Positions 32,860 through 43,639 of a stretch of DNA of 64,000 bases are shown piece by piece; the first letter of the stretch is position 1; each line of letters begins with the position of its first letter. The notes beneath the pieces are model-generated. The model saw only the letters and a list, made by a program, of their open reading frames with translations. It ran no database searches and was not told the origin of the DNA. The DNA lies in the NCBI GenBank assembly GCA_963921195.1, contig OY992540.1, positions 135,582,694 to 135,646,693 on the forward strand, in the 5' to 3' direction. The position numbers were made by a program, and so were the translations under genes. The stretch comes from Pegoplata infirma. Its lineage: Eukaryota > Arthropoda > Insecta > Diptera > Anthomyiidae.

Positions 32860-35025
32860 ATGTGACGGCGGAACCTCTTGCAAGGTCCTACCTCTTAGGA
32901 GAGCGATGCTACCTTTTAGAATCCGGCCGTGCTCAGGGAAATTGGGTGGAGTACTTGTCTCCTTTGAGGTAGGAAGAAGCCTGCCACAATAAAATTAAGG
33001 TAGCTATAAACCTATTAAATATCAATTACCACACAAACTTAAACCAAAAGTCAAAGAAATTTAGAAACGAAGTCCAAACTAAAAGAAGAGAAGTTAAACA
33101 GAACAGGTGCAAAACCTATAAACGAAGAGGAAACGGATGTTAGACTCCACTTCATTCTTAACCCACCCAAGACCATTGCTATCTTTTTATATTTTAGATA
33201 CCCCAATGATATCTACCCTACGTTTGCCTAAATGTTTCGTGGAATGTTAAATCAAAAGTTTAAAAATTCATATTAACACCAATAACAAAAAAAGTTTATT
33301 TTATCAAATTCGCAAATTCCATTATAAAAATATTATTAATAATTGTCATGTAAAATTATCACTAATTTTTGCTAATTAAAATTAAAAGTATAATAAAAAA
33401 ATTACGGATCAAAATTTTCGAGTGTATGAATAGAAAATTATATTTAAAATTTCAAAAAATAAATGTTAAGTTGAAAAAACTATGTTATTTAACATTCTGT
33501 TAAATTCATTTGGAAATTAACTACAAAACAAAATTAGCAAATGAAGTAAAAATATTTGTCAATGTGACATTTAGTTAAAACCAGGGAAATTTATTTAGTT
33601 GAAATTTATTATTTAAAATTAAAGATTGCACAAATTTTTATTGAAACCCAATAATTAAAAAAATTGAATTAGAAAAACCATATGTAACGAAGATATGTTT
33701 TTCTTTTAAACCAGGAGTGGAACTCGATGCAAATAAACAATAATAAAAAAATTTAAAATTAAAACTCACCATTGGATATCCTCGATGACGCCAGGCCTGT
33801 AGTCTAAAGGATCTTGAGTAGCTGCTGTTAAATAACGCTTTAATTATATTGTTAGATTTGCATACTTTCCACTAATTAATAAGTTATATTTTACGTTTAG
33901 ATGATTTTGTTTTTTTTTTTTTACGCGTTTTTAAGTTATCTTAAATAAATTTGGTATTAGGCGACCATAATATTATGAAACGAATTTAAATATTCAAAAC
34001 CGAAAATTTAGAAAAATCAAAATTCAAACCAAAATAACCCAAAATTAAATTTTGAATTCAAAACAACCAAAAATTTTTAAAATGAAATCAAAACAAAATT
34101 GAATTTGAAATAAAAAAAAATTAGAAATAAAAATTTCAAATCAAAATACTAAATGAAAAATTGAATTTTTCAATCTTTGACAGACTAAACTATGGTCGAC
34201 GAATTTACGTATTATTAAAAATATCGGTGTGTATTCCGATGACTAGACGACGTACGATGACAATTTTATAAAATTTACGATGAAAATCTTTATATTTTGA
34301 TATTGATGTAATAATGCTGCAGAGAATTTATGCCCCCAGCTCAGCTTGTAAATTTCGTTCCGTATTTCACGTTTATGAGACAATTTCACAATAAATTCTA
34401 CTTATCGCCTAGGCGACTTTTGCCAAACCTAGATTCTCACTCCTGGCAATATGTTGCCGTACGCCCAGTTGACTAGATATTATGAATCGTGTGAATATCG
34501 TCCACAAATTACACAACAAATTGATGGGAGGATAAGGATCTACAAGTATCCTTACCGAAATATCCCTAATCCTACAAAATTCAAATCTTTATTAGAATGT
34601 GCCCTCGCGCGATATTTGTACGACTATCTTACCTCCCCAAAACGTATGACCCCCGTTGGTTACAATTGGTTAATTTGAATGGTGTATAAACTCCGTATTG
34701 CGGTTGCAAATTTTATTCAATTTTTAAACGCCGTCCTATATCCGTTTCCAATTCTGGTTTGGTAAAATTCTCCCAGTTGAAATATATAACTTCCAACAAT
34801 AAAATCCCTAGTGAACGTTTTCGATCAATTTCAAAATTTTGAATGAAAATTTTCTAACAACTTTTGACAAAATTTATTTCAAATAAAACCAAATCTACTA
34901 CGTACTTCTATAAAAAATTTAAAGTGAAATCGAACAGTATTCCAAAATTATATAAAAGCAACACAAAATAATTTAACTAAAATCTGTAAAACACCAAAAA
35001 AACCCTTGTGAGGGCAACCTCACAC
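32860..35025 (-). repeat. Putative Gypsy 5' LTR (long)
   Basis: Plus-strand borders TGTGACGGCGG and AACCTCACA give TG...CA ends with a short TGTGA/TCACA inversion. The right border is where foldback sequence (cggtccaatggtgcgtccg) resumes; the left border is next to the primer binding site. About 2.17 kb would be long for Gypsy, and without the second LTR it cannot be checked here; the stretch could also hold another insertion. It contains no supported gene (a 75-residue frame at 34451-34678 has no family features). Confidence 0.5.
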
Positions 35026-36090
35026 GGTCCAATGGTGCGTCCGAGAGGGGTCATTAGTGAGACCGACCTCCATTTATGTTTACCCTCCAACATTTTTGTA
35101 AAGCATACCTACGCCCTAACTCCACTCCCCAAGCAGGCTCCCATACAAATTACAGTTTGAGCAAATTTTATAAAAATTTAATTTTGAATGGAAGCTCACT
35201 TAGGGAGTGGAGATAGGACGTAGGTATGTTTTACAAAAATGTTGAAGGGTAAAAATAAATGGAGGTCGGTCTCACTAATGACCCCTCTCGGACGCACCAT
35301 TGGACCGGTATAAGCTGATTAAATAAAACAAATTTGCATAAAATAAAAAAAATTGTATGGGGACCGCCTTAAAAATTAGAGATAGAGGGTAGGTGTGTTC
35401 AGAGGAAATGTTTGGACTAAAAAAATATTGTAGGTCGTACATACATTTGGTTGCTCTAAGGGCACTCGCAGGGCAGTTAGAGGGGTTGGAGAAAATTTTA
35501 AAAACTGTCATTTTGTGTGGGAGCCCCTTTAGAAATTGGAGATAGGGTATTAGTTTGTTATGAAGAAATGTTTAGACGTAAAAATTAATGGGGGTCGGTC
35601 TTGGAAATGACCCCTCTATGACGCACCATTCAAGCAGTAGAAATGATTTGAAGATTGGAAAATTAAAATAAAATTTTTTCAAAATATTTTAAAAAATAGT
35701 AATAATTGTTATCCCACGATCCTACTGGGCAAAAAATTTGTAGAATCGATAGACGTTTTACACAAAAAAATCAAAGAGTACATACATTTTCAAAAATGAG
35801 ATTTAAATTTTAAAACTTAAAAATCGTATACTAGAGCACTTTTAAGAATTTTCGTGGATTTTTTTGAAAAAAAAAATTTCCAATTTAGACTATTATTGAA
35901 GAAGAAATGAGTAAAAGAAATTTGAGTAAAGGAACAAACAACCAATTTTAAAAAATTCTATATCTTTTGAATGGGACATCAAATAAATCTGAAAATTTAC
36001 CACGAAGGAGTTTTCGAAAGGTACTGTCAACAAATTGGGAAATCTAAAAAAAAATTATTCAAAGTGTCCGATTTAACATGGAATGCCCCA
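35026..36090. repeat. Foldback repeat, end of left arm, loop and full right arm
   Basis: 35026-35165 ends the left arm (gtgcgtccgagaggggtcatt, ctaactccactcccc). A roughly 50-bp loop follows, and 35215-36090 is the inverted arm, ending aacatggaatgcccc. The right arm repeats all landmarks of left arms elsewhere in reverse complement. Together with 24307-24858 it makes one foldback element with arms near 0.87 kb. Confidence 0.82.
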
Positions 36091-36178
36091 TATATACCCT
36101 ATGGAGTCCTAGACCGATAAGTCAAAGCGTTACAAACGGAATGACACAATGAGTATACTCCCATATTGTGGTTTGGAT
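36091..36178 (+). repeat. Repeat A-type outer end of the foldback element
   Basis: atatataccctatggagtcctagaccg, cggaatgacacaatgagtatactcc, catattgtgg. Mirror image of 22183-22269 plus 24295-24306, so the foldback inversion includes these outer ends. Confidence 0.7.
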
Positions 36179-36699
36179 TGTGGGTCCATCATACATTTGA
36201 TTGCTCTAAGGGCACTTTTAGGGCAGTTAGAGCGGTTGGAACAAATTTTAAAAAATTTCGATTTGTGTGGAAGATAGGGCATTACTTTTTCCGAAGAAAT
36301 CTTTAGACCTAAAAATTAATGGGGATTGGTCTTGGAAATGACCCCTCTATGACGCACGATTGCAGCAGTAGAAATGATTTTAGATTGGAAAATTACAATA
36401 AAATTATTCCAAAAAATTTAAAAAAATAGTTATCCCACGATACTACTGGGCAAACTATTTGTAGAATCGATAGACGTTTTACACAAAAAAAATTTCAAAA
36501 AAATCAAAGAGTACATACATTTTCTAAAATGACATTTAAATTTTAAAACTTAAAAATCGCATACTAGAGCACTTTTAAGAATTTTTGTGGATTTTTTTTT
36601 GAAAAAAAAAAATTGCAATTTGGACCATTATTGAAGAAGTTATGAGTAAAAGAAGTTTAAGTAAAGGAACAAACTACCAATTTTTAAAAATTCGATATA

Positions 36700-37691
36700 C
36701 AGTAGCGAGAAAAAAAATGCAACGTTGCCTTATGATTTTCAGGATCGCGTCTTAACTTATTTATGCCTCCAGTTAATCTGATACTTTGGACTTTGTTTTC
36801 AATAGTCACTGTTAAATTATTTACGTGATTATGGGTTTAATATCTTTGTTATGGTGACCGGCGAACATAATTTAAGCCATCAGAGCCAAATAAATTAAAT
36901 TTGGATTCATCGCTTCACAAAACTTTGGCTTACTACTCCTTTGACCAATGGAGATAGCGTCTGGCAAAGTCGAGCCGTTTTTTCTTATTGACCTTACTTA
37001 TGAGTGGTTTCTTGGCTGGTCTTCTAGCAAACAAATTTGCCTCTTTCAATCGATTTCCGACAGTATGAACGCTAATAGAACTCCAAATTGTTCATTTGCG
37101 TAGCTGACAACATCTACCGCCGTCTTTCGTGGGTCGATTATTACCATTTTTATCATTTGGCGGCCTTGACGGGCAGTAGATTTACGTGGTCGACCACTTC
37201 CTGAGTTTCTATTCACATTTTTTCTTTGACGGAATCGCGATGCAATCGGCAAACCGTAGATTTATTCACACCAAATTAACGGGCCACTTCGTTCATTGGT
37301 TTACCTTCTTTCAAAGCCTGGACAATTGAAAATTTGCTATCAGCTGATAGCTGTTTGTTTCTATTATAAAATTAATAATTTTAAAATTTGTTATTAAATT
37401 TTAATTTTTATAACAATAGATTACTTACTTTTACTTCTAAAAGTTACACTTCTAATCTAATACTAATTGCGTTGCATTTTTTTTTCTCGCCAAATTTTCT
37501 CACTTTTTTTAAAAATATAAAAAAAATTTAAGTTTGAAGAAAAGCAAACCCCAATTATTGATGCAATTAATTATATAAAATTGTAACGAATCAAAAAACA
37601 TAAGAAGACTTCGATTGGATAACCGTTATTAATATTGAGTATCGATAAAATATCATATGGCACAGAGTTGCATTTTTTTTTCTCGCTACTG
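36700..37691 (-). mobile_element. Tc1-like element, internally deleted
   Basis: 992 bp. Inverted ends CAGTAGCGAGAAAAAAAATG and its complement, with TA on both sides (36698-36699, 37692-37693). A further copy of the right-end sequence lies inside at about 37467-37489. It holds a transposase relic. The empty site cgatattttgaacg is seen in other foldback arms. Confidence 0.88.
36860..37252 (-). pseudogene. Tc1-type transposase relic
   Basis: The minus strand has the N-terminal helix-turn-helix part (FRQRKNVNRNSGSGRPRKST, VIIDPRKTAVDVV) and, in other frames with stops, RPAKKPLISKVNKKKRLDFA, RRYLHWSKE and SDESKFNLFGSDG, the Tc1 first-catalytic-Asp neighbourhood. The remaining catalytic region is absent. 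Dead. Confidence 0.8.
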
Positions 37692-37717
37692 TATTTTGAA
37701 CGATTTGATATGGAATA

Positions 37718-37830
37718 CCCCATATATACTTTATGGGGTCCCAGACCGATATTGCGATGAGTTACAAACGGAACGACAAACTTATATATACCCTCTATCA
37801 CTACCAATAAGTGGAGAGTATAAAACATCA
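37718..37830 (+). repeat. Dispersed repeat A, end fragment
   Basis: atatatactttatggggtcccagaccg, gagttacaaacggaacgacaaac and ataccctctatcact. It gives the uninterrupted version of the site where the BEL element inserted at 4034. Confidence 0.75.
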
Positions 37831-37869
37831 TCAATTCACCATTGTAGGACAAAAAAATTACATTTTATT

Positions 37870-38290
37870 TTCTATGTGGACGAAAGTCTCAGATTCTAAC
37901 ACATTTGTCGTATGAAAATGTCTAAATCTGAGAATTTTTTAATAGAAGAAATTCTTCCTACATAGCAAATATCAGATTCTGGGGCATTTCCCGTAAAGAA
38001 TGCGTTTTCTATAGAAAAATTTCTCAGAATCTAAGACTTTTTTCCTATAGAAAAATTTTCGGATTCTCAGAACTTTTTTCAAAAGAAAGTCTCAGATTTT
38101 GAGACGTTTTTCTATAAAATAAGTCTAAAACTCAAAGGATCTGAAACCTTTTCCCTATAGAAAATGTTCTTAGGCCTTTTCTCATCGAAAAAGTTCAGAT
38201 TTTGAGCCCTTTTTCCTATTAAAAAAGTCTCTGATTCTAAAGCATTTTTTCTATAGAAAATATCTCAGATTCAGATACATTTTTTCTGTA
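37870..38290. repeat. Decayed copy of the 35-bp satellite
   Basis: Irregular units of tctcagattct... and tttttcctatagaaaa with heavy divergence and length variation. Clearly the same family as 1-1970. Confidence 0.8.
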
Positions 38291-38655
38291 GGAAAAGTCT
38301 AACAAGGTAAGTCTTTCACAGGGCACCCACCGATTGTCCTGAAACTTGCATATAGGAAAGAGGGGAGCAAAATAAGAGTTACCTGTTTTTTATAGCTGCC
38401 CAATCTCAGATTTAGCGGGTCAAAGGGGAGGGAGAAAAACGGAATTTTTTTAGTTTTTTTTAGGATTTTTCCCATTTCGTCAAAAGAAACTATATGAACA
38501 TTTTATACAGGTCGAAAGGTTTTTTGCAGACCTATTCAATGGTGTGTCTGTCGTGTACAAATTCGACTTCGTTAAGTTCGTTATTGTCAAAAATGTGTTG
38601 GGGTAGTTTATATGGAGATGTATATACGAACGACCGCTAAAATCATATAAAATAA
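38289..38655 (+). mobile_element. Harbinger-type MITE, partial
   Basis: Starts CAAGGTAAGTCTTTCACAGG after TAA and shares cacccaccgattgtcctgaaac and a gggggaga/aaaacgg interior with 19476-20056. The right end is not found before the next MITE. Confidence 0.55.
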
Positions 38656-38658
38656 CAA

Positions 38659-39243
38659 CACTCAGAAAATTATGTAAGTTACTACATGTTAGTTGTTTGT
38701 ACATTTTACAGTAGTTAGTTGTTTTCAAGTACAAAGTCAGTTGTTTTTGTACGAAAAATATCAAACAACTATTTCTGTTAGTTATTTTAAGTCGTTTTTT
38801 TGAGTAACTAACAAAAAAGTACTGTAATGTACTAACAGTCATTTAAAGTAGTTAATTTTATTTTTTTATCTCTAAAAAATTTTCAGTTTTTTTTAAAAAA
38901 AAAAAAAAAAATTCAGTTTTTTTTTCCAAAAAAAAAAAATTTCGTTTTTTTTTATTTTTCACAACTTTTCTTAAAAAAAAAATTTTTGGTCTTCAATTTT
39001 TTTTTCTGAAAAATTTTTTGAAAAAAAAATATATATTGTTTATTTTATTTTTACTACATGTTAGTTGTTTTGACTACAAATGTACGTAGTTTTTACTACA
39101 TAAGTCAGTTGTTTTTTGTCAGTTAAAATAACTAACATTGTTAGTTGATTTAACTGAAAAAGTAGTTGACCCCAAAACAACTTACAAAGTAGTTATTTTA
39201 ACTGACATTTTCAGTTGATTTTACTAACATAATTTTTTGAGTG
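38659..39243. mobile_element. MITE, CACTCAGAAAATTATG family
   Basis: 585 bp, CACTCAGAAAATTATG to CATAATTTTTTGAGTG, flanked by AA on both sides rather than TA. Same orientation as 14945-15495. Confidence 0.87.
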
Positions 39244-39261
39244 AAAAGTCATTTGACGGCA

Positions 39262-39974
39262 CATTTAAACGCTGAGCGTGCTTTCCTCTAAGGCAGCGTC
39301 CGATAATTACAACAACCACCGTCGAAATCTCTCCTCTTGGAATCGGTATCAACTCACTTGTGCCAAATCTCTAGTGAAGTTTCATACATCCATCCATGTG
39401 CCCATCTCTGATTAATCTCCGTCGCGAAGAAAAGCCCTATATTTTCCTTACAAGTTTCTAAAGGTATACCAGCACATAACAATTTCGTTGGAACCTGTAA
39501 GCACGTTCCTAGTCTTCCCAGCTCATCGGTTTTGCAATTCCCTGAACTGTCGCAATGCCCTGGGACCTATATGAGTCGAATGTAAAACTCCTTGGTCATC
39601 TCATTTATAGACGTGCGGTAGTTAAGGGCAGATCTTGTTTTTAGAAACATTGACTCCATCGACTTTACCGCAGCTTGACTATCGCAATAGATGTTGACTG
39701 CGGTTATAGACAAGACATTGCAACTCAACTAGTCAGCCACTTTATTCATTGCTAGCATCTCTGCCTGGCAAACAATACAATGATCTTACAATCTTCGAAC
39801 CAAACTAAGCCCAAACTTTTCCGTATAGACTCCAAAGCCTACTTGTTCGTGTAGCTTCGATTCATCTGTATAAAAAATTACAGAGGCTTCGCTATCCGCC
39901 TACCCAATATATGCAATGATATTAGGTGAAGGAGGATTTCTTATTCGAAGATGTATTACGAAGAGCACCGGTGA
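39262..39974 (-). pseudogene. Non-LTR retrotransposon RNase H relic
   Basis: Minus-strand reading gives FYTDESKLHEQVGFGVYTEK, CQAEMLAMNKVAD and IYCDSQAAVK, the D, E and D motifs of the RNase H domain of Jockey/I/LOA-type LINEs. Downstream come the usual C-terminal remnants (DAALEEST). Several stops. Interrupted upstream by the hAT at 39983. Confidence 0.8.
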
Positions 39975-39982
39975 TAGATACT

Positions 39983-41187
39983 AGGGTATTCAATCGATTA
40001 ACCGTTAATCGGTTAACCGATTAATTTTCGTCGATTAACTGTTCGAATAATTTAAAATTGCCAATTTTCAAATAACAAATAAACCGATTAATTTGTGTCG
40101 ATTAACCGAAATTTCTTCTTTTTAGTACTTTTGGTTATTTTTTACCGTTTAATTTTTTACCTTAAAGAAGTTTAGTTATAAAAAAAATTAATCAAACTCT
40201 TTTTTATCAATGTGTAAAATTGTCGTCAAGAAAATATTTTATCGAGGCCCTAAAAATTTATTTCGGCTTAAAAAAAATTACCCTAGCCAATTTGTTATAC
40301 TTTTCCAGCACAATCGATTTTTCTAATAATTTTTTTGCGCTAATCTGAATCTGGCCTTAGAACTGATCTATCTCATCTTGAGGTATTTAGGATTTCGATT
40401 TTCAATATTGCACTCTAAAAAAGTGAGTCAAGTTTCCAACTATAAATTGGTAAATTTATACAAATTCAAATAATTTACTACTATTAGACTAATAGTATTA
40501 GTTGTGTAAATTTTCAATAATTTTAAGTAGAATAACGCAATTTGTGTAAATTTACCCAATTTATAGTAGGAAACTGAAATCATTTTAATTAGAGTGTGAA
40601 TAAATTCAAATTTTCGCAATGTTCGGGCCCCTATAAAACCGCGAAATATTTTTAGATGTGAAAATACTTTAGCACATCTGAAAAAAAATACTTTTGGAAT
40701 CCTTCAGATGAAATTTTTGTAATTTTAGCACTAAAAAATAAAAGAAAACAAACTTGGAAACCAAAAAATTTATTTACTTAAATATTTTTAGGACAATTTT
40801 TCTTTTTTATAAAAATAGCTTTACTTTTTTGCATTTTTTCACATTGAATTAGGGCCAAATTTGACATTTAATTATGATGTGATATTTTTCACGTTGATCT
40901 CATTTTGGATTGGGGTCATTTTTCAGGATGTCATACAAAAATTCTCTACTTGGGCTGAGATTGTTGGGTGTATTTAAAGCTTTGGCATAGCGGATATAGA
41001 TTTCTTACTTGTTTTAAAAAAACATACAATTCTTGGTTTTATATTCAATTAAAATTTTAAATTAATATTATTCGGTTAATCGAATAATTCAAATTTAACC
41101 GATTATTAACCGATTAAATCTCAACCCCGATTAATTATTTGCTCGATTAACCGATTAAACAAGAACCTCGATTAATTGAATACCCTG
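39983..41187. mobile_element. hAT-type element, TAGGGTATTCAAT termini
   Basis: 1,205 bp. Left TAGGGTATTCAATCG and right ATTGAATACCCTG are inverted and fit YARNG. Perfect 8-bp duplication ATAGATAC (39975-39982, 41188-41195). Both subterminal regions have many CGATTAACCGATTAA-type motifs, including a 20-bp palindrome TTAATCGGTTAACCGATTAA near 40006. I found no transposase in the interior. Confidence 0.88.
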
Positions 41188-41195
41188 ATAGATAC

Positions 41196-41535
41196 CGACT
41201 CCATTCTCTGTACCTTCGTGACAAAGACACTGCTCCCTTTTGCCTCTAAAGCAGGCAAAGTCTTGGGAAATGGGCAAAATCGGACGACGGGAAAAAATGT
41301 CCCCAAAAAGAACTAAATCTTATAATAAATAAGATCCTGAAGTCACTCAACGAAATAAGTATCAAGATGGTTGGCTATGCGTATGATATTGTGATCCTTA
41401 TCAAAAGTATATTTTTACCAACGATTAGCGAACTCATGGAATCAACGCTAAAGATACGCTTAACATGAGCAAAGGACAACGGTCTGGGAGTTAATCCCGC
41501 CAAAACCGAAGTCGTTTGGTTCGAAAAAGGGCTAA
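41196..41535 (+). pseudogene. Non-LTR retrotransposon RT fragment, inverted relative to the RNase H piece
   Basis: Plus-strand reading from about 41310 gives GYAYDIVILI (the RT catalytic box, normally YADD, here with Tyr for the first Asp), TISELMESTLK and NGLGVNPAKTEVVWF, typical of LINE RT. One stop. The RNase H of what may be the same family is on the other strand at 39262-39974, so the relic is rearranged. Confidence 0.75.
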
Positions 41536-42280
41536 CAAGGGAAATAATCTAACTCTTATGAACCGATTTGCCTGAAATTTAAAATATATATAAAAGAAAC
41601 AGTTCTAAGTTGGTGTGTTTCGGCTTATCGGCCTCGGGGATTTAGGGGTTCAAAAAAATTAGTCAAAAATTACGAAAACAATTTTTTTTGGATTTTCAAT
41701 TTTTTTTGTGTTTTTACACTAATAAAACACCTAACAAGAGACAGATCAAATCAGTCCATATTTGGACCTGGGACCTCTACCAACTATTATTTTATTTTAT
41801 TTTATTTTTTTTTTGATAATATCAAAACCTTGCCAAGTGTACACGCAATTATACAAAAAGGGAAATTAAATATTCCGTATACTGAAAGTGCTACATACTG
41901 AAAGTAGTGTAGCATCTGATGACTTACAACCAATTTAAAATTGTACAGTAGAACTAAATTAAAGTGTTAACTGCTGGTTTAATTTAAACACACAATAAAA
42001 ACTATACTAAAAAAATTTCAAATAAATTTAGAACTTAATTCAGTTATTAGCTATAAACTGGGGTGAAGCGAATTTAGCTTTTTTCGATTTGTGAAATCGT
42101 CGGATCGGAAAAGTTGCCTGTTTAGGTCAATATTAACACACAAAAATATTGGACGGAAAGTTTGTTTGGAACAATGTTAAAAATAAATTTTGTTTTTGCT
42201 TTAAATACCATTTAATATTCGAAAATTACTGAAAAAGTGTTTTTTCCCGAGTAAAAAAGTTTAAAAAGAACGATGCAATC
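41536..42280. other. Harbinger-type MITE fragment and unassigned AT-rich DNA
   Basis: 41536-41760 starts CAAGGGAAATAATC after TAA and resembles the left part of 19476-20056. From about 41760 on I see no gene or clear repeat. Confidence 0.45.
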
Positions 42281-42289
42281 CAAAATTAG

Positions 42290-42456
42290 TGAACATTTTT
42301 AGTATTTATACCCTACACCACTCTGTGGTACAGGGTATAACGAGTTTGTGCTGATGTTTGTAACTATGCGAAATATTGGTTCCAGACTCACCTTGAAGGA
42401 TCGGAATCACTTTCTGAGATGATTTCGCCATGTCCGTCCGTCCGTCTGTCCATCAG
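42290..42456 (+). repeat. Dispersed repeat with taccctacaccac...gtggtacagggta end
   Basis: Has a short inverted repeat taccctacaccactctgtggtacagggta and ends in gtccgtccgtccgtctgtcc. A second fragment is at about 46412-46440. It resembles repeat A in layout but not in sequence. Confidence 0.6.
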
Positions 42457-42458
42457 TA

Positions 42459-43112
42459 CACTCAAAAAAAACTGGTAAAATGCTTTGTAATCCCGTTCTA
42501 CCAATATTTAACAATTTTCCTTGTTTTTCAACAAAAAATCTTGTACTTTGCTCAAACGAGAACTACAGTTTTATTGGTAATTTTACAAATTTATTTTCGT
42601 AATTTTATTCTACCATTTAAAAAGGTTATTTAAAAAAAAAAACTGTAATTTAACAACAAAGTTTTTATTACGAGGATTCTTGTTGATTTACAAAAAAAAA
42701 AAACTGTTTTTTTTTTACAAAAATTATTTTAAACGAGGATTTATGTTGTTCAACAAAAAAAAAACTTTTTTTTTTTGTAAATTTTCTAATTTTTAAAAAA
42801 GTTTCCAAGTGCCGGACAAATTTTTTTTATTGAAAAATATTAAAAAAAAAGTTGACAAAATTTTGAAAAATTTATTACGAGAATTCTAGTTAATTAACAA
42901 AAAAATGTTATTTTACAAAAATGATTTTATTACGAGGATTTATGTTGTTTAACAATTTTTTTTTTTTTTTTGTAAATTTACCATTTTTTTTTGTAAATTT
43001 ACCATTTTTTTAAACATATTTACCCATTTTTCTTGTAAGTGTACCATTTTTTTTGCATTTTTCCGGTTTTAAAACAATATTTTTACCAATAACATTTGCT
43101 ATTTTACTAATT
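42459..43112. mobile_element. TA-flanked CACTCAAAAAA element, right end not clear
   Basis: Starts CACTCAAAAAAAACTGG after TA (42457-42458). Interior of many tgtaaatttacca and ttacaaaaaa stretches, like 51871-53567. The right terminus is lost or diverged near 43112. Confidence 0.6.
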
Positions 43113-43600
43113 TTTGGCAACCTTGCCAGAACATGGTCTAAGTACTTAGATCAGAATTGATGAAGGAGAGGAGGACGAATGATGATTACTAAAAAATTGA
43201 ATTTATTCACCATAATGCAATTTCACCTTCTTCTGTACGAAAAAACAATAGCAACAACCACACAAGAATTGAAAAACCATGATTTAGTTGATACTTGCTT
43301 AACAGCCAACTTAGCGTATCGGTCTAGAGTGATCGTACCTAAGAGGCAGTTAATAGCAAAAACATTACAGATCATGGGTTCAATCCCTGGCGGCTGCAAT
43401 CTTGTAATAATTTTCACATATAGAATAAAATTGACTATTAACTGAATAAATTTGACATTAAAAGTTTTTCTGATGATTATAATAACTGGATTATATGAAA
43501 CTAGTAAAAAACGAACCAAGATGTCTTAAATTTTTAGAAAAATAAATTTTTCTTTCACACCTTTCTCAATTCAAACCATATATAACATGATTAAAAAATT
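43113..43600 (+). repeat. Repeat C, first direct copy
   Basis: Core from gatcagaattgatgaaggag to caattcaaaccatatata. The left 25 bp (caaccttgccagaacatgg) are inverted relative to the second copy. Holds the tRNA-like stretch 43302-43397. A frame at 43179-43445 recurs in both copies but is not protein-like. Confidence 0.75.
43302..43397 (+). repeat. tRNA-like core of repeat C
   Basis: ACAGCCA and CGGCTGC could pair as an acceptor stem. GGGTTCAATCCC is a good B box, TTAGCGTATCGGTC a plausible A box. At 96 bp it is long for a tRNA. This suggests a tRNA-derived SINE core, not a working tRNA gene. Confidence 0.5.
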
Positions 43601-43639
43601 ATAATACATAATTATAATTAGAGCCTGAGCTCAACTGTC

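Larger units (their letters stand above)
24859..35025 (-). mobile_element. Ty3/Gypsy LTR retrotransposon, one end missing, split by Harbinger
   Basis: Minus-strand order: possible long LTR (32860-35025), primer binding site, gag, pol. The integrase C-terminus and 3' LTR are gone: the frame breaks into foldback DNA at about 24859. The Harbinger element 26581-29365 splits pol in the RT thumb; the frame on each side is otherwise open, so pol was intact when Harbinger landed. The element sits in the left arm of a foldback repeat, with about 250 bp of that arm lost, which points to a deletion taking the 3' end. Confidence 0.88.
36179..37717 (-). repeat. Foldback repeat, second right arm, split by Tc1 relic
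   Basis: 36179-36697 runs from catacatttgattgctctaaggg to aaaaattcgata; 37692-37717 resumes with ttttgaacgatttgatatggaataccc. The first part of the arm and the 100 bp before the end are missing. Confidence 0.75.

Noticed and set aside
34451..34678. 75-residue plus-strand frame in the Gypsy LTR
   Set aside because: No family features and no splice or start context; probably chance.
43302..43397. Functional tRNA gene
   Set aside because: Too long, no clear anticodon arm, present in several repeat copies; better explained as a SINE-like core.
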